Under the pieces are notes generated by a model. It did no database searches and was not told the DNA's origin. It worked only from the letters and a program-made list of their open reading frames with translations. The position numbers and the translations under genes were made by a program. Shown piece by piece: positions 18,178 through 25,265 of a stretch of DNA of 64,000 bases (its first letter is position 1; the number at the start of each line of letters is the position of its first letter). Source of the stretch: Desulfovibrio sp. (lineage in GTDB: Bacteria > Desulfobacterota > Desulfovibrionia > Desulfovibrionales > Desulfovibrionaceae); NCBI RefSeq assembly GCF_034006445.1, contig NZ_JAVESS010000013.1, positions 1 through 64,000 on the forward strand, given 5' to 3'.

Positions 18178-18453
18178 CTACTATGGAAATTAAGAAACCC
18201 CACTTCAAGGGGCATGTCAACTTCCCTTTGCACAAATAGACCTCAGCTATCACTGTTGAATGGTGAAATGGGAAGACGTGAGCCCACATCTTCTGGCACC
18301 CGCCTGACCGCAACAGGTCCGACAGGGCTTAGAAAAAACGCCGCTGATGCATGGAAAGGCAAGCAGATAGAGCTTGCTTACGGGCATTTCAGCAACAATA
18401 TATAGAGCAGCGTCATTTAAAAATGCCAGATGCTTTAGGGAGTTCCTCCATAT

Positions 18454-18516
18454 AAAAAAAGCAGCCCCTTGCATCACGGCAATGTACTTTTACACACGCC
18501 GCAATAAAGGGGCTGC
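18454..18516 (-). terminator. terminator of the MOSC-domain gene
   Basis: On the minus strand GCAGCCCCTT and AAGGGGCTGC form a 10-bp stem enclosing a smaller CGGC/GCCG stem, followed by TTTTTTT. It lies 90 bp after the stop codon of the gene at 18602. Confidence 0.85.
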
Positions 18517-18601
18517 TCTGCACAACCACTCAAAAAACGCAGAGACTGAAACTCTCCACAGCCCTAGCCAGCTTACGCCCCTGCGGGCACAACTGCCTCC
18601 C

Positions 18602-19096
18602 TTAGTAGTCCGCGCCAGCCTCTCTTCCAACGGGCAGCACGAGCATCTCGTCACCTGGCCGCACAAGCCCGCCGTGCAGAACCTTGGCGAACACGCCCTG
18701 CCGGGGCATGATGCAATCCCCCATGGTGTGAAATATCTGGCAGTGGCTGTGGCATTCCTTGCCTATCTGCGACACTTCCATAAGAACCTCGTTACAGGAC
18801 AGGCGCGTGCCCACGGGCAGGGCCGCGAAGTCGATGCCGTCCACAATCAGGTTCTCGCCAAAACAGCCGTGCGAAACAATGGCTCCCCTGGCCTTGAAAT
18901 CCTCAATAGCCTGCCAGGACAGCAGACTGACCTGACGGTGCCACTTGCCGGCATGCGCGTCGCCCTCAATGCCGTGCTCCACCACCAGGGTGGCTGACGG
19001 AACGGTCTTTTTGGCAGTGCCTTTTTTTGCGCTGGTGCAGATGGCCCGAATAACTCCCATGCCAATTCCCATGTCAATTCCCATGTCGGTTTCCAT
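18602..19096 (-). CDS. MOSC domain-containing protein
   Basis: A 164-aa single-domain MOSC protein. MOSC domains are the C-terminal part of molybdenum cofactor sulfurases; stand-alone versions are linked to transfer or sensing of sulfur at molybdenum centres. Signatures are HGIEGDAHAGKWHRQVSLLS, FGENLIVDGIDF, IGKECHSHCQIF (likely sulfur-handling cysteine) and GVFAKVLHGG. The N-terminus carries an in-frame 12-bp tandem repeat (METDMGIDMGIGMGVI), giving three possible ATG starts; AGGA lies seven bases before the first at 19096. A minus-strand terminator follows. Confidence 0.88.
   Translation of the reverse strand: METDMGIDMGIGMGVIRAICTSAKKGTAKKTVPSATLVVEHGIEGDAHAGKWHRQVSLLSWQAIEDFKARGAIVSHGCFGENLIVDGIDFAALPVGTRLSCNEVLMEVSQIGKECHSHCQIFHTMGDCIMPRQGVFAKVLHGGLVRPGDEMLVLPVGREAGADY
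19047..19090 (-). repeat. 12-bp tandem repeat at the MOSC gene start
   Basis: Three consecutive GACATGGGAATT-like units encode MGID/MGIG/MGVI and supply alternative in-frame ATG codons. Confidence 0.7.
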
Positions 19097-19491
19097 ACTA
19101 AATTCCTATGTTTTCAGACTGTTTGCCTGTCATAAACCTTGCCAAGCCGTAGACTGCCCGTATGCGGGCAGTGCGGACTTTTCGCCGGGATGCACTTCTA
19201 TGGCAGAATAGTTACCTCTAACCTGACATATCCGCAACAGTCGTGGCCCCGCGCGCGGGATTTTCGGCCTACGCGCTTACGCATAAATCGGGGCGAAAAT
19301 GGTCATGGCCCGCGTGCGGAATTTCCGGCGCATGCACGAACACAGGCGGTTGGCCCATATCTGCACATGCCGTCGTTGAATGTCCGGCGCGAGCGCCGCA
19401 TCGCCAGGGGCTCGTCATAGCGCAAGTATGGGCAAGTCACGCCAAACACTGCGGATTGTCCGAATAAAATGCGAAAAAGGACAAAAAATTG
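19097..19491. other. intergenic region without a recognised feature
   Basis: About 395 bp between the MOSC gene and the tRNA-Val promoter. It is GC-rich with scattered short dyads. The short reading frames in it have no ribosome site or family resemblance. The MOSC promoter should lie in its left part, but no clear hexamers stand out. Confidence 0.5.
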
Positions 19492-19520
19492 TTGACGGGC
19501 GGGTAAGGAGTGGCTATATA
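19492..19520 (+). promoter_or_regulatory. sigma-70-type promoter of tRNA-Val
   Basis: TTGACG (19492-19497), exactly 17 bases, then TATATA (19515-19520). The tRNA begins 17 bases after the -10 box. Confidence 0.88.
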
Positions 19521-19536
19521 AGCCTCTGCCTCATGT

Positions 19537-19613
19537 AGGAGCGTAGCTCAGGTGGCTAGAGCACTTCCTTGACACGGAAGGGGTCAACAGTTCAAGTCTG
19601 TTCGTTCCTACCA
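19537..19613 (+). tRNA. tRNA-Val (anticodon GAC)
   Basis: A 77-nt cloverleaf: acceptor arms AGGAGCG/CGTTCCT (one G-T pair), D arm GCTC/GAGC, anticodon stem CTTCC/GGAAG with loop TTGACAC, T arm AACAG/CTGTT with TTCAAGT, discriminator A and encoded CCA. Confidence 0.96.
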
Positions 19614-19713
19614 AAAGAAACTTTGGGGTTGATTCCCCTTAACGGCGGACGGCCTTGGCCCCGCCCATAGCACAGGTTATCGAAAGATGGCCGAATGACC
19701 GGTATCGGCGCAG

Positions 19714-19742
19714 TGGGGAGGTTTACCTCCCCATTTTGTTTT
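19714..19742 (+). terminator. terminator between tRNA-Val and thrS
   Basis: Nine-base arms TGGGGAGGT and ACCTCCCCA around TT, then TTTTGTTTT. It ends about 50 bp before the thrS start codon, so it may act as an attenuator of thrS as well as ending the tRNA transcript. Confidence 0.85.
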
Positions 19743-19792
19743 GGCTTTTCGTCTGGCCGGACAGCGCCCTCGGCGACGCTAAGGAGTTTTTC

Positions 19793-21736
19793 ATGGAAGT
19801 CCGTGTGGAAGGGCAAATGGTTGAGGGGCAGGCTGGCGACAGTGTGGCCTCCGTGCTCCAGAAAGCCTTGAGCGGCAAAAAGTTCAAGGCCGTTGTGGCT
19901 GCCCGCGCGCTTGGCGGCGCTGAGGGCCTGCTTGATCTTTCTTCTCCGGTTCCCGCCGGGTGTGATGGCCTTGAGCCCGTGTACGCCGATTCGGCCGAGG
20001 GCTTGCAGATGATCCGCCACTCCACCGCGCACGTCATGGCCGCGGCGGTAAAAAAACTCTTCCCCGCTGCCAGGGTCACTATCGGGCCTTCCATTGATAC
20101 CGGCTTTTACTACGACTTTGACGTTGAAAAGCCCTTCTCCACTGAAGATTTTCCCGCCATTGAAGCTGAAATGCAGCGCATTGCCAATGCGCGCGAGCCT
20201 TTCAGCCATGAAGTGCTGTCCAAGGCCGATGCCGTGGCGCGCTTCAAGTCAATGGCCGAGGACTATAAGGTTGAAATCATTGAAAGCATCGACGCCGACA
20301 CGGTGTCGGTCTATACCTGCGGTGATTTTGCAGACCTGTGCCGTGGCCCGCACGTGCCGCACACGGGCTTTGCCAAAGCCTCCAAGCTCATGAGCGTGGC
20401 TGGCGCCTACTGGCGCGGCGACGAAAAAAACCGCATGCTGTCGCGCATTTACGGCACGGCCTTTGCGGACGAAAAAGCCCTTGCCGCGTACCTGAAGATG
20501 ATGGAAGAAGCCAAACGCCGCGACCACCGCAAGCTGGGACGCGAACTTTCGCTCTTCACCTTCAAGGAAGACGTGGCCCCCGGCATGGTGTTCTGGCTGC
20601 CCAAGGGCATGCTCATTCGCACCATTCTTGAGGACTTCTGGCGCAAGGAACACCTCAAGCGTGGGTACGACATCGTGCAGGGCCCGCAGCTTCTGCGCGT
20701 GGAAACGTGGCAGAAGTCCGGCCACTACGACCACTACCGCGAGAACATGTACTTCACCCAGATTGAGGAAGACGCCTACGGCGTCAAGCCCATGAACTGC
20801 ATTGCGCACATGCTCATTTACGGCAACGAGTTGCACAGTTACCGCGACCTGCCGCAGCGCTATTTCGAGCTTGGCGTTGTACACCGCCACGAAAAAAGCG
20901 GCGTGCTGCACGGGCTTTTGCGCGTGCGCCAGTTCACCCAGGACGACGCCCACATCATCTGCGCGCCGGAACAGCTTGAAGGCGAAATCCTTGAAGTAAT
21001 TCACCTTATCCGCGACCTCATGCACCTTTTCGGCTTTGAGTACAAGGTGGCTGTGTCCACCCGGCCCGAGAGCAGCATAGGCACGGATGAAGCGTGGGAG
21101 ATGGCCACCAGCGCCCTTGTGCAGGCTGTGGAAAAAGCCGGTCTGCCCTACACCATCAATGAGGGTGACGGCGCGTTTTACGGCCCGAAAATCGACGTGC
21201 GCCTGCTGGACTGCATTGGCCGCGAATGGCAATGTTCTACCATACAGGTGGACTTCACCCTGCCCGAGCGTTTCGACCTCACCTATGTGGGTCAGGACGG
21301 CGAGCGCCATCGTCCGGTCATGGTACACCGGGCCATCATGGGTTCGCTTGAGCGCTTTATCGGCATCCTGGTGGAGAATTTTGCCGGAGCCCTGCCCACA
21401 TGGCTCGCCCCGGAGCAGGCCCGCCTGCTCACGGTCACCGATGCCGGCGACGAAGCCGCCGCCAGCATGCGTGACGAACTCAAAGCTCTGGGCATCCGTG
21501 CCCAGGCAGACACGCGCAATGAGAAACTGGGTTTCAAGGTGCGTGAGGCGCAACTGGCAAAAGTGCCGTACATTCTTGTTGTAGGAGAAAAAGAAGTGCA
21601 GGCGGGCGGCGCAAATGTGCGCCTGCGCAACGGTGATAACCTGGGGCTCAAGTCTGTGGCTGAAATCGCCGCGCTTATTCGCGCAGACGCCGAAGAGCCT
21701 TTCAAAAAAGGAGGGATGCGCTATAGCTTCGCCTAA
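19793..21736 (+). CDS. thrS: threonyl-tRNA synthetase
   Basis: ThrRS (647 aa) charges tRNA-Thr. Domains in order: TGS (1-62), the second editing domain with HSTAHVMAAAVKKLFP and the CGDFADLCRGPH region (about 63-225), the class II catalytic core (about 240-535) with MNCIAHM, RVRQFTQDDAHIIC and GDGAFYGPKIDV, and the anticodon-binding domain to the C-terminus. Length is normal. AAGGAG precedes the ATG at 19793 by seven bases; upstream in-frame ATGs would translate through the terminator. It heads the thrS-infC-rpmI-rplT-pheS-pheT series and its end overlaps the likely infC start. Confidence 0.97.
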   Translation: MEVRVEGQMVEGQAGDSVASVLQKALSGKKFKAVVAARALGGAEGLLDLSSPVPAGCDGLEPVYADSAEGLQMIRHSTAHVMAAAVKKLFPAARVTIGPSIDTGFYYDFDVEKPFSTEDFPAIEAEMQRIANAREPFSHEVLSKADAVARFKSMAEDYKVEIIESIDADTVSVYTCGDFADLCRGPHVPHTGFAKASKLMSVAGAYWRGDEKNRMLSRIYGTAFADEKALAAYLKMMEEAKRRDHRKLGRELSLFTFKEDVAPGMVFWLPKGMLIRTILEDFWRKEHLKRGYDIVQGPQLLRVETWQKSGHYDHYRENMYFTQIEEDAYGVKPMNCIAHMLIYGNELHSYRDLPQRYFELGVVHRHEKSGVLHGLLRVRQFTQDDAHIICAPEQLEGEILEVIHLIRDLMHLFGFEYKVAVSTRPESSIGTDEAWEMATSALVQAVEKAGLPYTINEGDGAFYGPKIDVRLLDCIGREWQCSTIQVDFTLPERFDLTYVGQDGERHRPVMVHRAIMGSLERFIGILVENFAGALPTWLAPEQARLLTVTDAGDEAAASMRDELKALGIRAQADTRNEKLGFKVREAQLAKVPYILVVGEKEVQAGGANVRLRNGDNLGLKSVAEIAALIRADAEEPFKKGGMRYSFA

Positions 21737-22268
21737 TATGAGATTCCGCCGCGACATGCCGCAAGACAGCGTGCGTCGCAACGAGATGATCCGCGCCCGT
21801 GAAGTGCGCGTGATCGCTGCCGATGGCGAGCAGCTTGGTATCTTGCAGCGTAATGAGGCCATTGCCCTGGCTAAAGAAGCGGGCATGGACCTCGTTGAAG
21901 TTTCTTCCAACTCGGAGCCGCCTGTTTGCCGCGTCATGGACTACGGCAAATTCAAGTACGAGCAGCAGAAGAAAAAGCAGGAAGCCAAAAAGAACCAGAC
22001 CGTGGTGCAGATCAAGGAAATCAAGGTTCGCCCCAAAACGGACGACCACGATTACGAAACCAAGGTCCGCCACATCCGTCGCTTTCTTGAAGACGGTGAC
22101 CGCTGTAAAATAACGGTATTCTTCAGGGGCCGCGAAATTGTCCACAAGGATCGCGGCATGTCCATTCTGGAACGGGTGGTTCAGGACCTGGCAGACATCG
22201 CCAAGGTTGATCAGGAACCCCGCTCCGAAGGCCGTACCCTGCAAATGATGCTGGTGCCCAAAAAGTAG
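21723..22268 (+). CDS. infC: translation initiation factor IF-3, probable ATA start
   Basis: IF-3 (181 aa from ATA, 176 aa from ATG at 21738) binds 30S subunits and checks initiator pairing. The body is typical: VRRNEMIRAREVRVIAADGEQLG, CRVMDYGKFKYEQQKKK, a lysine-rich linker, and the C-terminal domain with VFFRGREIVHKDRG. The only good Shine-Dalgarno site, AAGGAGGGA (21708-21716), is 8 bases from an in-frame ATA at 21723 but 23 from the ATG at 21738. infC of E. coli starts with the rare AUU so that IF-3 represses itself; an AUA start here would serve the same purpose. The reading frame starts inside thrS. Identity is certain, the start is inferred. Confidence 0.93.
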   Translation: MASPNMRFRRDMPQDSVRRNEMIRAREVRVIAADGEQLGILQRNEAIALAKEAGMDLVEVSSNSEPPVCRVMDYGKFKYEQQKKKQEAKKNQTVVQIKEIKVRPKTDDHDYETKVRHIRRFLEDGDRCKITVFFRGREIVHKDRGMSILERVVQDLADIAKVDQEPRSEGRTLQMMLVPKK

Positions 22269-22388
22269 CTTTTGCTGCCGGGGCATCCGACATTATCGCT
22301 TGCGCCCTGAGGCGCTTTGGGGCATTATGCCCTTCCCCTGGTGCGTCCTGTGACATGCCGGGTATATGCTTTCGTTAAGGAGTACGCC

Positions 22389-22586
22389 ATGCCCAAGATT
22401 AAAACCAGGCGTTCCGCCGCCAAGCGTTTTTCGCAGACTGGCAGCGGCAAGTTCAAGCGTCGTCGCCAGAACCTGCGCCACATTCTCACCAAGAAGGCCG
22501 CCAGCCGCAAAATGCGTCTTGGTCAGTCCACCACCGTGGATCAGACCAATGAAAAAGCAGTGCGCCGTATGCTGCCCAACGGCTAA
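22389..22586 (+). CDS. rpmI: 50S ribosomal protein L35
   Basis: L35 (65 aa), very basic, matches along its whole length ([34 protein letters not shown]). AAGGAG lies eight bases before the ATG. It sits between infC and rplT as in most bacteria, where L20 usually represses rpmI-rplT by binding their mRNA; no specific L20 site was worked out here. Confidence 0.97.
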   Translation: MPKIKTRRSAAKRFSQTGSGKFKRRRQNLRHILTKKAASRKMRLGQSTTVDQTNEKAVRRMLPNG

Positions 22587-22880
22587 AGACCCGTTCTTTC
22601 GCCGTCGGCCTCAGGCGTCCACGGCTCGCTCCACACACGGCACTGCCGTGTCGGGCGCGCACTGGCAAGCCCCGGCCCGCAGCGAAATGCCGCTGGTCTT
22701 TAATCAGACGCGGCAAAGGTTCAAGCCTCTGGATTATTGATAAAATCCTATGACGCGCAAGCGTCGCGGCGCGTGCGGAGCCGCAACTGACGTTCAATCC
22801 GCTCCCCTCCCAGAGGGCAGATGATCTTTACACCCCCCAACGGGCATTCCTCCGCCTGGTTGGGAGAAGGAGGTTACACC

Positions 22881-23237
22881 ATGCGTGTCAAGAGAGGTCT
22901 TACCGGTCATCGCCGTCACAAAAAATATTTGACCGCTGCCAAGGGTTTCCGTGGCGGCCGCAGCCGTCTGTACCGCACCGCCCGTGAGGCTGTGGAACGT
23001 TCGCTGCAGTACGCCTACGTGGGCCGCAAGCTGCGCAAGCGCGACTTCCGCACCCTGTGGATCCTGCGCATCAACGCTGGCGCCCGCCTGAGCGGTCTTT
23101 CCTACAGCCGTTTCATGCACGGTCTCAAGACCGCCGGCATCGACCTGAACCGCAAGGTTCTCGCCGACCTGGCCGTCTACAAGAAGGACGACTTCGCCAA
23201 GATCGTGGAACTGGCCAAAGCCGCTCTGGGCAAATAA
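22881..23237 (+). CDS. rplT: 50S ribosomal protein L20
   Basis: L20 (118 aa) is an early 23S rRNA-binding assembly protein. The sequence [37 protein letters not shown] and [19 protein letters not shown] is full length. AGGAGG lies eight bases before the ATG at 22881. The 295-bp gap after rpmI is unusually long for this gene pair and contains no gene, so it may carry a leader or a promoter. Confidence 0.97.
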   Translation: MRVKRGLTGHRRHKKYLTAAKGFRGGRSRLYRTAREAVERSLQYAYVGRKLRKRDFRTLWILRINAGARLSGLSYSRFMHGLKTAGIDLNRKVLADLAVYKKDDFAKIVELAKAALGK

Positions 23238-23349
23238 GCCGCAGAGCTGGCGCTCCCCGCGCCGGAGCAAGGCTCCAGGCCGCGCTGGCCAGTACGGATA
23301 ACTCCGTGCGCCGGTTGGCTTGCGGGAGCAGGGTCATGCATGCTATACG

Positions 23350-23391
23350 GGGCGTGGACGGTGCGATGCGCTGCCCACGCCCTTTGTTTTT
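23350..23391 (+). terminator. terminator or attenuator between rplT and pheS
   Basis: Arms GGGCGTGG and CCACGCCC around a 17-base loop, followed directly by TTTGTTTTT. It lies 54 bp before pheS. No phenylalanine-rich leader peptide was found, so a plain terminator for the ribosomal protein genes is the simpler reading. Confidence 0.75.
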
Positions 23392-23444
23392 CAAATTGTG
23401 CAATATTCAACGTCAGCGCCGCGCAGGCGGCCTTGGGAATCCGT

Positions 23445-24482
23445 ATGGATCTGATTTCTGCACTGGAAGGCCTGGTCCCCGAGCTTGAAAAAGGTCTGGA
23501 TCAGGCTTCTTCATTGGAAGGGCTGGAAGCCCTGCGGGTGGACTTTCTGGGCCGCAAGGGCAGAATCGCCCAGATCATGAGCCAGCTTCCCAAGCTGGAG
23601 CCTGAACAGCGCCCCGCCGTGGGCCAGACGGCCAACAGCGTCAAAGAGCGCTGCAACGATCTGTTTGACGCCCGCAAACAGGCCCTGGAAGCCGGGCGCG
23701 AGGCCGAAGCCCTCAAGCGCTTTGACCCCTCCATTCCCGGCCGTGCGCCATGGAGCGGCACCCTGCATCCCACCACCCTGGTGATGGAAGAGATTTGCGA
23801 AATTTTCAAGGGTCTTGGCTTTGAAATCGTGTCCGGCCCCGAAGTGGAGATCGACTATTACAACTTCGAGGCCCTGAACATGCCGCCGGAGCATCCTGCC
23901 CGTGACATGCAGGACACCCTGTACATCACCGACAAGGTGCTCATGCGCACCCACACGTCCCCTGTGCAGGCGCGCACCATGCTGCACCGCAAGCCCCCGC
24001 TGGCCGTGGTGGCCCCCGGCAAGGTCTACCGGCGCGACAGCGACCTCACCCATACCCCCATGTTCCATCAGATTGAAGGACTCATGGTGGGTGAAGGCAT
24101 CAGCATGGCCCATCTGCGCGGCACGCTCACAGCCTTTGTGCGCGCCATTTTCGGCGGCGACACCCAGGTGCGCTTCCGCCCCAGCTTTTTTCCCTTTACC
24201 GAACCCTCGGCCGAGGTGGACATAAGCTGCTGCATCTGCGGCGGCAAGGGCCACATTGGCGACGCCCCCTGCCGGGTATGCAAAACCACTGGCTGGGTCG
24301 AAATCCTCGGCTGCGGCATGGTGGACCCCGCCGTGTTCGAGGCTGTGGGCTATGATCCCGAAGTCAGCGGCTTTGCCTTTGGCATGGGCGTGGAGCGCGT
24401 GACCATGCTCAAGTACGGCATCGGCGATTTGCGCATGTTTTTTGAGAACGACACCCGTTTTCTGGGTCAGTTCGCCCGTTAG
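23445..24482 (+). CDS. pheS: phenylalanyl-tRNA synthetase alpha subunit
   Basis: PheS (345 aa) carries the class II active site of the alpha2-beta2 enzyme. N-terminal coiled-coil (about 1-95), then the catalytic domain with [64 protein letters not shown] and LGCGMVDP. A CxxC pair and a second CxxC pair lie in the insertion before GWVEILG, likely binding zinc as in many bacterial PheS. The ATG at 23445 gives the expected N-terminus ([10 protein letters not shown]) but has only a weak ribosome site. Confidence 0.96.
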   Translation: MDLISALEGLVPELEKGLDQASSLEGLEALRVDFLGRKGRIAQIMSQLPKLEPEQRPAVGQTANSVKERCNDLFDARKQALEAGREAEALKRFDPSIPGRAPWSGTLHPTTLVMEEICEIFKGLGFEIVSGPEVEIDYYNFEALNMPPEHPARDMQDTLYITDKVLMRTHTSPVQARTMLHRKPPLAVVAPGKVYRRDSDLTHTPMFHQIEGLMVGEGISMAHLRGTLTAFVRAIFGGDTQVRFRPSFFPFTEPSAEVDISCCICGGKGHIGDAPCRVCKTTGWVEILGCGMVDPAVFEAVGYDPEVSGFAFGMGVERVTMLKYGIGDLRMFFENDTRFLGQFAR

Positions 24483-24507
24483 GCCACTCATCCTTTAGGA
24501 CAGGCAT

Positions 24508-25032
24508 ATGTTCCCGCGCCACGACAGCACACGCAGTACCGCCAAGCCGCAAACCGCGCCCCTGCGCGGCCTGCCCGGCATCTGGCGGCACGGCCTGCTC
24601 CGCCTGTGGCGGCGTGTCCTGTCTGGCGGCTGGCGGCGCGGCCTGTGGCGGCGCGGCCCTGTGCTGGCTTTCGTGGTTGCGACGCTTCTGGCGCTTGCGC
24701 CCGGCCTCTGGCCCGCCGGGCATATGCACGACGCTGCGGGAACGGCCTGGGCCAAATCGCCCTCCAATGCGCGCGATCCCGGCATTGAACCGCCTGGCGG
24801 ACCCAAACCTATGGAAGGCCTGCCTGGCAGAAACGTGAGCCGCACCGCCGAAGGCGGCATGGGGTATACGGATGCCTACGGCAACACCGTCACCGATTCA
24901 CAGCCGGAAGAAAAACCCGCAAGGCGCAGGCCCGGCCCCGGAGCATACGGCAACAGGGGCATGCAGGAGCATGACCGCCCCCTGCCGAACCCGACGCCCA
25001 AGGATACTACGCCAGCCTGGAGTTTCAATTAA
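24508..25032 (+). CDS. hypothetical protein between pheS and pheT
   Basis: A 174-aa protein of unknown function. Residues 1-50 are basic and contain a Trp/Arg-Leu repeat (LWRRVLSGGWRRGLWRRGP), residues 52-70 form one hydrophobic segment ending near AWAKS, and the remainder is a Pro/Gly/Arg-rich hydrophilic tail with no motif known to me. This would fit a signal peptide or anchor with an extracytoplasmic tail, although the long basic N-terminus is unusual. AGGACAGG precedes the ATG. It interrupts the usual pheS-pheT adjacency. Confidence 0.6.
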   Translation: MFPRHDSTRSTAKPQTAPLRGLPGIWRHGLLRLWRRVLSGGWRRGLWRRGPVLAFVVATLLALAPGLWPAGHMHDAAGTAWAKSPSNARDPGIEPPGGPKPMEGLPGRNVSRTAEGGMGYTDAYGNTVTDSQPEEKPARRRPGPGAYGNRGMQEHDRPLPNPTPKDTTPAWSFN

Positions 25033-25087
25033 GGCAGTTTACGAATGAAATGAGGTAACTGCATTGCAAGGTTTTTTTCTGAAAATC

Positions 25088-25143
25088 CTTGCCAGGCGAA
25101 AGACTGCGCATTTCCAGGAGGCTCTTTAATGAGTGCTTCCTTA
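25088..25143 (+). repeat. family D repeat, 3' fragment
   Basis: About 55 bp from CTTGCC to TGCTTCCTTA match the right end of the copy at 14477, including GGCTCTTTAATSAGTGCTTCC. The upstream bases (CAAGGTTTTTTTC with AAAATCCTTG) form a different hairpin, so the left part is replaced. Confidence 0.75.
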
Positions 25144-25265
25144 AATAATGCTTAAGGCTGGCAGGCCAGAGGACGTTTGCGCTCAAGGCCCGCAGATTTT
25201 TGTACAGAACACCATCAATGACGCCCAACGCGGCGGCCCGCGGCCCCGCACTAACAGGACATGCT

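Noticed and set aside
23340-23445. A phenylalanine-rich leader peptide controlling pheS
   Set aside because: A terminator-like hairpin exists, but the small frame before it contains no Phe codons upstream of the stem.
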